A stretch of 14,693 nt of DNA from NCBI GenBank assembly GCA_900546685.1, contig UREB01000022.1, forward strand, positions 1 to 14,693. Reading direction: 5' to 3'. Shown piece by piece: positions 7,086-13,337 of this stretch. The position numbers and the translations under genes are program-made. Under the pieces are notes generated by a model. The model made no database searches, was not told where the DNA came from, and saw only the letters and a list, made by a program, of their open reading frames with translations. Within the stretch, counting starts at the first letter, position 1. Each line of letters begins with the position of its first letter. This stretch comes from an uncultured Eubacteriales bacterium (lineage in GTDB: Bacteria; Bacillota; Clostridia; Christensenellales; QAND01).

Positions 7086-7909
7086 TTTTCCAGCGCCTTG
7101 GCAAAGCCATGCTCCTTACAAAGATCTGTGTGGTATTCTGTGGCCTGCTTCACAGATTCCTGGGCATTGCCCATGGCCACGCCGATACCAGCTGCCTGTA
7201 TCATTTGTATATCGTTGATGTCATCCCCAATGGCCAGCACCTCATCCATCGCAATGCCGAATTTTTCTGCCAGATACTGTACCCCGCGCACCTTATTGGC
7301 CTGCTTATGGTTGATGTCCCAGTGCCCGTCAAAGCTAGTGGTTACCTGAAACTCATCCAGCGTATCGATATATGCCTGGATCTCCTGCGGCATGGGTGTT
7401 CTTTCATAGCCCGTTTCCAGGCGAATCAGTTCGCAGACATCCTGGCTCTTTTCTATCATTTCCTCCAGGCTATCGCAGACGGTAAAGCGCGTCCACTGCT
7501 CCTTGGGCAGCGTTTGGTTTTGTTTATCCGAATCCTCCAGCCACCAAGGCAGCAGCTCCTTTGTGGTGTACATCATATCGCCGCAATAGGTATTGAGCTT
7601 GTATTTCCCGCTTGAAGCAATGAAGCGAAGAATGGGCCCTACATGCTGCCGATCCACAAAACAGGGATGATGCAGCTTTCCCGTACTGACTTGTGTCACA
7701 GACGCCCCGTTGCCCGTAACCGCCCAGTCGTCCATTCCGATATGCTGCATGGTATAGCTGCACATCGCCCAGCTCCTACCCGTACAGGCAAACACCTTGA
7801 CTCCCTGCTCTCTGGCCATTTGCACTGCGCGCTGGTTTTCCTCCATTGGCATTCCGTTGTAAAAGTAGGTTCCGTCCAGGTCCGTTACCACCATCTTGAT
7901 CTTAGACAT
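7070..7909 (-). CDS. HAD-5: Cof-type HAD-IIB phosphatase
   Basis: 279 aa. Motif I TDLDGTY (D10, D12), motif II T43 in ACTGRSW, motif III K206 in ANKVRG, motif IV GDDIND (D229, D233). The cap (about 80-200) is unlike those of the other copies and carries an aromatic and acidic patch (LLPWWLEDSDK near 119-129). It has no close sister in the array and looks like an older branch. ATG 7909 is preceded by GGGGGAGG at 7919-7926 with 9-nt spacing. It overlaps HAD-6 by 16 nt and lies 26 nt after HAD-4. Tyr after the DxDGT motif is shared only with HAD-9. Confidence 0.93.
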   Translation of the reverse strand: MSKIKMVVTDLDGTYFYNGMPMEENQRAVQMAREQGVKVFACTGRSWAMCSYTMQHIGMDDWAVTGNGASVTQVSTGKLHHPCFVDRQHVGPILRFIASSGKYKLNTYCGDMMYTTKELLPWWLEDSDKQNQTLPKEQWTRFTVCDSLEEMIEKSQDVCELIRLETGYERTPMPQEIQAYIDTLDEFQVTTSFDGHWDINHKQANKVRGVQYLAEKFGIAMDEVLAIGDDINDIQMIQAAGIGVAMGNAQESVKQATEYHTDLCKEHGFAKALEKWVLK

Positions 7910-7935
7910 CTATTCTTGCCTCCCCCTAAGCGGCT

Positions 7936-8772
7936 TTATGGCCGCATATTGTTCCCCAACGCAATCTGATACACAGCCTTTGCCATACCTGCCTGCGTAT
8001 TAACATCCGTTACATAATCCGCCACGGCCTTTAGGCGCTCATCGGCATTGCCCATCGCCACTCCCGTGCCGGCCCATGCCAGCATCATTGCATCGTTGTA
8101 GCTATCTCCGATGGCCATGATGTTTTCCGGGTCGATCTCATAAATGTCGGATAGCACCATCAGCCCCTCTGATTTATTGCTGTCCTTATGCGTAATCTCC
8201 AACGTATGCTCCTCTGCCGGCACAATTTCTATCTCAGTAAACTCCGAGATCTCCTCCAAAACACGTTCTGCATAGACATCATACGGCAGCCGCCAGTTGA
8301 TACGCATGATGTCGTCCTTGGTCGCACGAATCAACGCATCTGCTTCTTGATAAAACTGAACATCCTTTCTTTTCTGCTCTTCCTCGTCCATGCAGGTATA
8401 CCATGGAGCGCCATGGCTTTTCAGCATGCTGATATGAGAAAACCCCGTAAACCAATAATCCGCCTTTGGATACCGGTGTATAACCTGTACGATTTTCTCA
8501 ATGGATGCCGGGTCAAATCGATTTCTGTACCGCATTTCTTGATTTTCAACATCATAGATCGCAGACCCATTGCAAAGCACACAAAATCGATCAAATCCCG
8601 CTTGCTGATAAATGTGCTTTGTCCAAGACCAGTTCCTGCCAGTAAACGCACAGACCTTAATTCCAGCTTCGTGGCATCGCTTTACTGCCTGAATGTTCTC
8701 TGGATGCGGCGTATCCCCTTCCTGTAAAAATGTGCCGTCCAAATCGGTTGCTATCAGCTTAATCTGCGCCAT
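7936..8772 (-). CDS. HAD-4: Cof-type HAD-IIB phosphatase
   Basis: 278 aa, a member of the HAD-1/3/4 subgroup. Shared signatures are IKLIATDLDGTFL, PHPENI.AV, RYRNRF in the start of the cap and MLAWAGTGVAMGNAD after motif IV. Catalytic residues: D10, D12, T44 (TGRNW), K200 (SNKSEG), D223 and D227 (GDSYND). The cap core differs clearly from HAD-3 (Trp and His-rich near 105-125), so specificity has probably shifted. ATG 8772 has AAGG only 3 nt away plus GGGGG further up. It follows the 181-nt gap after HAD-3, where a weak internal promoter may lie. A small hairpin (7930-7945) straddles its stop codon. Confidence 0.93.
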   Translation of the reverse strand: MAQIKLIATDLDGTFLQEGDTPHPENIQAVKRCHEAGIKVCAFTGRNWSWTKHIYQQAGFDRFCVLCNGSAIYDVENQEMRYRNRFDPASIEKIVQVIHRYPKADYWFTGFSHISMLKSHGAPWYTCMDEEEQKRKDVQFYQEADALIRATKDDIMRINWRLPYDVYAERVLEEISEFTEIEIVPAEEHTLEITHKDSNKSEGLMVLSDIYEIDPENIMAIGDSYNDAMMLAWAGTGVAMGNADERLKAVADYVTDVNTQAGMAKAVYQIALGNNMRP

Positions 8773-8804
8773 TGTCCTTCTCTTACCCCCATCGTCTTGT
8801 GCCC

Positions 8805-8813
8805 GTTATAGCA
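8805..8813 (-). promoter_or_regulatory. Possible internal extended -10 promoter before HAD-4
   Basis: TGCTATAAC on the minus strand matches an extended -10 element and would start transcription roughly 25 nt before the HAD-4 ATG. No good -35 is present at 16-18 nt. If real, HAD-4 to trmL could be transcribed separately from HAD-1 to HAD-3. Confidence 0.25.
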
Positions 8814-8827
8814 CCTATTTTCTCAAA

Positions 8828-8908
8828 GCCCTAGAGCTCGGCATGATGCCAGCTGTCCTTCTCTTTTCTCGCGCGTTGTTCATCGACACACCTATGAGCT
8901 GCTAGGGC
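8828..8908. repeat. Imperfect 81-bp inverted-repeat element in the HAD-3/HAD-4 gap
   Basis: GCCCTAGAGCTC (8828-8839) and GAGCTGCTAGGGC (8896-8908) are inverted copies with one bulged base, separated by 56 nt that include a small GGCATGATGCC palindrome (8840-8850). As RNA on either strand this would form a long stem capped by a structured loop. I matched it to no riboswitch, T-box or small-RNA family that I know. It fills most of the largest gap in the operon and could be an RNA leader, a processing site or a small mobile palindrome. Confidence 0.55.
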
Positions 8909-8920
8909 CCTTCATATCGA

Positions 8921-8946
8921 TTTGGCCTATGTGCCCGTAGGCCAAA
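8921..8946. repeat. Hairpin directly after HAD-3
   Basis: TTTGGCCTA (8921-8929) pairs with TAGGCCAAA (8938-8946), a perfect 9-bp stem with an 8-nt loop. It begins 7 nt after the HAD-3 stop. In the direction of transcription it lacks a following U-run, so it is a poor terminator. It may protect the 3' end of the upstream message or mark a processing point. Confidence 0.6.
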
Positions 8947-8953
8947 ATCTTCT

Positions 8954-9787
8954 TTATTTCTCTGACCCTCTATGCAGGGCAATGTTATAAATCGCCTGCG
9001 CAACGCCGGCGTTTTTGTTGGTATCCGTGACGGTGTCCGCCACAGCCTTTAAGCGTTCGTCCGCATTGCCCATTGCCACGCCAGTGCCAGCCCATGCCAG
9101 CATATACATATCGTTGAAGCTGTCGCCAAAGGCCATTACATTTTCTGGCTTTACATTGTAAATATCCGCCAGCACCATCAGGGTTTGGGATTTATCCCCA
9201 TCCATATGCGTAATCTCCAGCGAATGCGGGCCAGAGGCTGTAATTTCTACCTCTGCTACGCCTGCCAGCTTTTCGCTCAAATCAACATATGTTTCTAAAA
9301 AAGGCAGATTTAGATTCATACGCTCTACATCCTCTGCACAGGCTTCTACAAGCTCCTCTTTTGTGCGGTAGATATGCCCGTTTAGTTGCCGGCGCATATC
9401 CTCATCCAGTGCCTGGTACCATGCCTCTACATACCCCTCCAGCATATACAGTGTTTCAAAGCCAGTAAGGCCAAAGGACGCATGGTAGCTCATCATGACA
9501 TCCACGATCTTTCCGATACTTTCCGGCTCAAAGCGGTTGCGATATCTGTGCTGTCCCGTGCGCCAATCCACGATGGACGCCCCATTGTTGACAACACAAA
9601 ACTGATCAAAACCTGCTTGCGCAATGATATCCTTAGCGCGGTTAAAGCTACGCCCTGTACAGGCACATACCTTGATCCCAGCCTTTTGACATTCCTTCAC
9701 CGCTTGTATATTTTCCGGATGTGGGCTGTCCCCTCCCTGCAAAAACGTTCCATCCAGATCCGTTGCAATCAATTTGATCTCCGCCAA
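8954..9787 (-). CDS. HAD-3: Cof-type HAD-IIB phosphatase
   Basis: 277 aa. Motif I TDLDGTF (D10, D12), motif II T44 in ACTGRSF, motif III K199 in GDKSQT, motif IV GDSFND (D222, D226). It is very close to HAD-1: about 41 of the first 60 residues are identical, and the motif IV region is nearly identical at DNA level over 44 bp. The start is TTG at 9787, supported by GGGGTG at 9795-9800 with 7-nt spacing and by exact alignment with the MAEIKLIATD start of HAD-1. The only nearby ATG runs into a stop after three codons. It follows HAD-2 after 68 nt containing a hairpin and is followed by the 181-nt gap. Cap about 85-190; substrate unknown. Confidence 0.92.
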   Translation of the reverse strand: MAEIKLIATDLDGTFLQGGDSPHPENIQAVKECQKAGIKVCACTGRSFNRAKDIIAQAGFDQFCVVNNGASIVDWRTGQHRYRNRFEPESIGKIVDVMMSYHASFGLTGFETLYMLEGYVEAWYQALDEDMRRQLNGHIYRTKEELVEACAEDVERMNLNLPFLETYVDLSEKLAGVAEVEITASGPHSLEITHMDGDKSQTLMVLADIYNVKPENVMAFGDSFNDMYMLAWAGTGVAMGNADERLKAVADTVTDTNKNAGVAQAIYNIALHRGSEK

Positions 9788-9794
9788 AACTCAG

Positions 9795-9800
9795 CACCCC
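9795..9800 (-). promoter_or_regulatory. Ribosome binding site for the TTG start of HAD-3
   Basis: GGGGTG on the minus strand lies 7 nt before the TTG at 9787 and supports that start. Confidence 0.6.
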
Positions 9801-9819
9801 ATTTCTTTTGTTACAACAA

Positions 9820-9849
9820 CACCACAATACGCTAGCGCGCATTGTGGTG
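9820..9849. repeat. Hairpin between HAD-2 and HAD-3
   Basis: CACCACAAT (9820-9828) pairs with ATTGTGGTG (9841-9849), and after one mismatch three more G-C pairs close a TAGC loop. It begins 6 nt after the HAD-2 stop. In the operon direction it is followed by TTGTTGTAAC, which is U-rich but broken by G, so at most a leaky terminator or a processing/stabilising stem. Confidence 0.65.
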
Positions 9850-9855
9850 CATCCC

Positions 9856-10686
9856 TTAAAATATTAAAGATTGTAAAGCTGCGGCTACGCCGCCTTCTTT
9901 ATTGCTGCTGGTCACCATGGTAGCCACTTGCTGTACCTCCCTATTCGCATTGCCCATGGCAACGGACACGCCCGCATGCCTAAGCATATCCATATCGTTT
10001 TCATTGTCTCCAAATGCCAAAACATGCTGCGCATCAATGCCAAAATGGCAGCAAATCTGCTGCATAGCAAAGGCTTTGTTTGCCTGTACCGGGGAAATCT
10101 CGATGTAATCTCCGTCCGCCTCTTCCATAAACATCATCCTACATCCATACTGAGCCTGCATATCGCGCAGCGCTTTTCTTGCGCTTGTCTCGCCTTGTTT
10201 TTGAATGCCGCAAGTCAGCCGTTGGACGTCCACGCTTTCTCTCACCAGCATCCCGGCATCGGAAAACGCTCGAATCCCCATCTGTTTGCGTTCCTGGTCA
10301 TCATAGTTGCTAAACCATGAAATTTTCCCCGATGTTTCCAAGACGTGCATATAATCGGTTCCCATCAAGGATAAGAACGTATACGGCAGCCGGCAGATCG
10401 TCTCCACCATACCCTGGACATTCTCTTTGCTAAATACAAGCTGATGCTCCACTGCGCCCGTTGCCAGATTGACCATGCACGCCCCATTGTTTAGCGCCGC
10501 GACCTCATCAAACGCCACCTGCTCCAAAACGGGCGCAATCTCCTTCCAGTTTCTTGCCGTCACGGGGCATACCTTTATCCCTCGTTCCTGGCAGCGCCTA
10601 AGCGCTCGGATATTGTCAGGGTGCACTTCATCCTTTTTCGTCAGCAGCGTGCCGTCTAGATCCGTTACAATAAGCTTGATTTCCAT
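9856..10686 (-). CDS. HAD-2: Cof-type HAD-IIB phosphatase
   Basis: 276 aa. Motif I TDLDGTL (D9, D11), motif II T43 in TARNW, motif III K204 in ANKAFA, motif IV GDNEND (D227, D231). It splits the HAD-1/HAD-3 pair although it is not of their subgroup: it has TAR in place of TGR, DGTLL in place of DGTFL and SVAMGNA in place of GVAMGNA. Its cap (about 85-195) has a distinct Met- and Gln-rich stretch and DYIEIS before motif III, a common Cof-family feature. I placed the start at ATG 10686 and not at the ATG at 10740, since the longer form would overlap HAD-1 by 44 nt and add 18 basic residues seen in no other copy. AAAGGG at 10693-10698 lies 6 nt before 10686. Gap to HAD-1 is 10 nt. Confidence 0.92.
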   Translation of the reverse strand: MEIKLIVTDLDGTLLTKKDEVHPDNIRALRRCQERGIKVCPVTARNWKEIAPVLEQVAFDEVAALNNGACMVNLATGAVEHQLVFSKENVQGMVETICRLPYTFLSLMGTDYMHVLETSGKISWFSNYDDQERKQMGIRAFSDAGMLVRESVDVQRLTCGIQKQGETSARKALRDMQAQYGCRMMFMEEADGDYIEISPVQANKAFAMQQICCHFGIDAQHVLAFGDNENDMDMLRHAGVSVAMGNANREVQQVATMVTSSNKEGGVAAALQSLIF

Positions 10687-10692
10687 TTCCTT

Positions 10693-10698
10693 CCCTTT
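10693..10698 (-). promoter_or_regulatory. Ribosome binding site fixing the HAD-2 start
   Basis: AAAGGG on the minus strand, overlapping the HAD-1 stop, lies 6 nt before ATG 10686 and decides the start against the longer frame from 10740. Confidence 0.7.
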
Positions 10699-11527
10699 AT
10701 GCTCTTTGTAGCGCAATCTCATAAATCGCTTTCGCCACACCGGCGTTTACATTGGTATCCGTCACATAGTCCGCCAAATCCTTCAAACGCTGGTCTGCAT
10801 TGCCCATTGCTACGCCAGTGCCAGCCCATGCCAGCATATAAAGATCGTTGTAATTATCGCCTAGGGCCATTACGTTTTCCGGTTTTACATTGTAAATATC
10901 CGTCAGCACTGTCAGCGCCTCCGCTTTTGTGCCGTCCTTAGCGCCTATTTCCAAATATCCGTCCGTAGACTGCATAATTTCCAAATCCGTATAATTGCGC
11001 ATGGCATCGCGGACCTGCTCAAAATGCTCTAAGAACGGCAAACGGCAGTTGATGCGTTCCACATCCTCTTTGCATGCCTCTACCAATTCTTCTTTGGTAT
11101 CATATTCTGTCAGATGGTACAGCTCATCCAAAAGCTCCTTTGGCTCGCTTTCAAACCAATCCTCCATATGGCCCCTAAGCACGCCAGTACTCTCCAGGCC
11201 TGTAAGCCCAAACTTTACATTCGGGTAGGACAGCATCACATCCACTAAACCTGCAATGGCCTCTGGATCAAATCGGTTTCGATAGCGAAGCTCTCCCGTT
11301 TTTACCTCCACGATGGCCGCGCCGTTGTTTACCGCACAAAAGTCGTCAAACCCGACCTCTTCCACAATTTTTCTGCATTCCGCCCAGTTTCGCCCCGTAC
11401 AGGCGCATACTCTAATCCCCGCTTCCTGGCAGGCCCGTACGGCCCTGATGTTCTCCGGATGCGGCGTATGCCCACCCTTGAGAAACGTACCGTCCAAATC
11501 CGTAGCGATCAGCTTAATCTCCGCCAT
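10697..11527 (-). CDS. HAD-1: Cof-type HAD-IIB phosphatase
   Basis: 276 aa, first phosphatase of the operon. Motif I TDLDGTF (D10, D12), motif II T44 in ACTGRNW, motif III K201 in GTKAEA, motif IV GDNYND (D224, D228). It shares IKLIATDLDGTFL, PHPENI, RYRNRF, FGLTG and TKEELVEAC.EDVER.N with HAD-3, extending the similarity through much of the cap, so these two may have related substrates. The ATG at 11527 has GAGGGGGGAT just upstream and lies 18 nt after the aminotransferase stop, so the two are surely cotranscribed. Biochemistry known for Cof-like enzymes (sugar phosphates, pyridoxal phosphate, flavin precursors) gives candidates only. Confidence 0.93.
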   Translation of the reverse strand: MAEIKLIATDLDGTFLKGGHTPHPENIRAVRACQEAGIRVCACTGRNWAECRKIVEEVGFDDFCAVNNGAAIVEVKTGELRYRNRFDPEAIAGLVDVMLSYPNVKFGLTGLESTGVLRGHMEDWFESEPKELLDELYHLTEYDTKEELVEACKEDVERINCRLPFLEHFEQVRDAMRNYTDLEIMQSTDGYLEIGAKDGTKAEALTVLTDIYNVKPENVMALGDNYNDLYMLAWAGTGVAMGNADQRLKDLADYVTDTNVNAGVAKAIYEIALQRA

Positions 11528-11545
11528 ACAAATCCCCCCTCACAA

Positions 11546-12718
11546 TTATATCGAATGGACAAACTCCTCCATGCGATCCAACGCAATCTTGATCTGATCC
11601 ATGGCTGTGGCATAGGATAAGCGCACATAGCCCTCTCCCGATTCCCCAAATGCAGGGCCAGGCACCATCGCTACACTCTTTTCTCGCAACAAGCGGGTAC
11701 AAAATTCCTCGCTTGTCAGTCCAGTTCCCTTAATCTCCGGAAACGCATAGAATGCGCCCTCCGGCTCAAAGCAGGGCAGTCCCATTGCCCGTAAACGGGC
11801 CAAAACATATTTTCTGCGGCGGTCGTATTCCCTTACCATCTTTTCCACCGCCGAAAAATCATCCGATAAACCTTTTTTCAACGCCTCTATGCCAGCGTAC
11901 TGGCTCATAGAGGACGCACACATGATCACATATTGATGGATCTTGAGCATCTGCTTTACCAGACGCTGATCCGCCAAAATATAGCCCAGCCGCCATCCCG
12001 TCATCGCAAAAGCCTTGCTAAAGCCGTTGATGACAATGGTACGCTCCTTCATGCTTGGGATGGATGCAATGCTGACATGCCGGCGCCCATAGGTCAATTC
12101 CGAATATATTTCGTCAGAAATCACGAGAACCTCTGTTTTCTCTAGTACCCGTGCAATATGCTTCAGCTCAGATTTTGTTAAAATTGCACCCGTTGGGTTG
12201 TTGGGATACGGGATGATGATAGCCTTTGTCTTCGGTGTAATCAGGCTTTCAATGGTTTCCGGCGTAATTTTGCAGGCATGCTCCGCCTTGGTAGGCGCTG
12301 CAATTGGTATACCGCCGCTCATCATAACCCCGGGCGAATAGGATACATAGGATGGGGCCGGCACGATCACCTCATCGCCCGGCTCCAAGATCGCACGCAA
12401 CGCTAGGTCTATCGCCTCGCTGGCCCCTACTGTCACAATGCAATCCTCCGGGGCATAGCCGACGCCATATCTGGTCTGGTAATATTGACAAATCAGCTCT
12501 CTTAACTCCAATATCCCTGCATTGGAAGAGTAATGTGTATAGCCATGTTCTATAGCATAAATAGCGCTTTCCGAAATATGCCACGGCGTGGTAAAATCCG
12601 GCTCGCCAACAGAAAGAGAAATGGCGTCTTTCATCTCGCTGACGATATCAAAAAATTTTCGGATACCGCTAGGCGGCATGTTCCGAATATGTGTCGCTAC
12701 CTTTTCTTCCACATTCAT
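11546..12718 (-). CDS. PLP-dependent class I/II aminotransferase (fold type I)
   Basis: 390 aa, a cytosolic homodimeric enzyme expected to move an amino group between an amino acid and a 2-oxo acid. Visible active-site residues: the PLP-binding Schiff-base lysine K235 in NGFSKAFAMTGWRLGY, N174 in PNNPTG, D202 in SDEIYSEL, R243, and the substrate-carboxylate arginine R366 in GYVRLSYA. Near 37-42 is the SVGEPDF motif typical of aspartate/aromatic aminotransferases of the AspC/PatA-like Ig subgroup. Length is standard. The substrate cannot be fixed by eye; aspartate, alanine, aromatic and N-acetyl-diaminopimelate enzymes all look alike here. ATG 12718 overlaps the TGA of the Lrp-type regulator (ATGA), so the two are translationally coupled. 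This regulator-aminotransferase pair is, as I recall, common in Clostridia. Confidence 0.93.
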   Translation of the reverse strand: MNVEEKVATHIRNMPPSGIRKFFDIVSEMKDAISLSVGEPDFTTPWHISESAIYAIEHGYTHYSSNAGILELRELICQYYQTRYGVGYAPEDCIVTVGASEAIDLALRAILEPGDEVIVPAPSYVSYSPGVMMSGGIPIAAPTKAEHACKITPETIESLITPKTKAIIIPYPNNPTGAILTKSELKHIARVLEKTEVLVISDEIYSELTYGRRHVSIASIPSMKERTIVINGFSKAFAMTGWRLGYILADQRLVKQMLKIHQYVIMCASSMSQYAGIEALKKGLSDDFSAVEKMVREYDRRRKYVLARLRAMGLPCFEPEGAFYAFPEIKGTGLTSEEFCTRLLREKSVAMVPGPAFGESGEGYVRLSYATAMDQIKIALDRMEEFVHSI

Positions 12719-13209
12719 GGCGTCACCTTCAATCGGAGATCCTCTTTTTTCTGTCCAAAGATAACCCCCTGGTCCTTATATTTTTTCAATACAAAATGTG
12801 TTGCTGTGCTGATAACGCCGTCTATACTGGAAAGCTTCTGTGCCACAAATAAGGCAACCTCCCGCAGGCTTTCTCCCTCCATCAGCACCATGATGTCGTA
12901 TCCGCCGCTCATCAAATAGACGGAATGGACTTCCTCAAAACGATAGATTCTTTCCGCAACGCCTTCAAAGCCTAGATCCCTCTGCGGCGTTACGCGCACC
13001 TCGATCAGCGCCAATACACGCTTATCGTAATCCACTTTTTCGCTGTTGATGATGGTATTGTATTTTAGGATAATCCCCTCTTGCTCCATGGCCGCGATCT
13101 CATCGCGCACAGATTTTTCCGTTGTGCCTAGCTGCATGGCCATCTCATGAGGGGTCGTCCTAGAATCCTGCTCCAGGATCTCTAGAATGGATATCCGCAA
13201 TTCGCTCAT
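12715..13209 (-). CDS. Lrp/AsnC-family transcriptional regulator
   Basis: 164 aa. The N-terminal winged HTH (about residues 3-55) reads ILEILEQDSRTTPHEMAMQLGTTEKSVRDEIAAMEQEGII, the Lrp/AsnC pattern. The RAM ligand-binding domain (about 65-145) follows, with ALIEVRV, VHSVYLMSGGYDIMV and IDGVISTATHFVLKKYK. These proteins form dimers to octamers and usually sense amino acids. The tail after the RAM domain is basic and slightly long. ATG 13209 has AGGAG 9 nt upstream. As first gene of the operon it probably controls its own promoter at 13249-13277, and so the aminotransferase and the phosphatase array. Effector and sign of regulation are not visible. Confidence 0.93.
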   Translation of the reverse strand: MSELRISILEILEQDSRTTPHEMAMQLGTTEKSVRDEIAAMEQEGIILKYNTIINSEKVDYDKRVLALIEVRVTPQRDLGFEGVAERIYRFEEVHSVYLMSGGYDIMVLMEGESLREVALFVAQKLSSIDGVISTATHFVLKKYKDQGVIFGQKKEDLRLKVTP

Positions 13210-13248
13210 TTGACTCGGCTCCTAACTCTACAAAAGAAATCTATTTCA

Positions 13249-13277
13249 AATATATCATTCCTACCCTTGACCGTCAA
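13249..13277 (-). promoter_or_regulatory. Strong sigma-A promoter of the Lrp-aminotransferase-HAD operon
   Basis: On the minus strand TTGACG (-35, 13272-13277) and TATATT (-10, 13249-13254) are separated by exactly 17 nt, with an extended TGA in front of the -10. The predicted start lies about 30 nt before the Lrp ATG. It is the best promoter in the window. No other strong promoter was found before 2091, apart from a weak candidate at 8805-8813. Confidence 0.82.
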
Positions 13278-13315
13278 TGAAACCCGCGCAAAGCTTTCGC
13301 AAAACACAATAAAAA

Positions 13316-13335
13316 GAAGGCTTTTATAAGCCTTC
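13316..13335 (-). terminator. Intrinsic terminator of the VanW-family gene
   Basis: GAAGGCTT (13316-13323) pairs with AAGCCTTC (13328-13335) around a 4-nt loop. On the minus strand TTTTTATTG follows. It starts 2 nt after the stop of the VanW-family gene and separates it from the Lrp operon promoter. Confidence 0.85.
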
Positions 13336-13337
13336 CT

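Noticed and set aside
8188..8727. 179-codon plus-strand open frame opposite HAD-4
   Set aside because: It is a shadow of HAD-4, whose catalytic motifs are all in the minus-strand frame.
8773..8953. Known riboswitch or T-box leader before HAD-4
   Set aside because: I looked for the common conserved cores (T-box, SAM, TPP, FMN, lysine, glycine, cyclic-di-GMP, fluoride, ZTP) and recognised none, so only an unassigned structured element is reported.
10687..10740. Longer HAD-2 starting at 10740
   Set aside because: It adds 18 basic residues absent from all other copies and overlaps HAD-1 by 44 nt; a good ribosome site serves 10686.
3709..11527. Regular spacing of similar sequence as a CRISPR-like or satellite repeat
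   Set aside because: The periodicity is that of about 830-bp paralogous genes; there are no short identical repeats with unique spacers.
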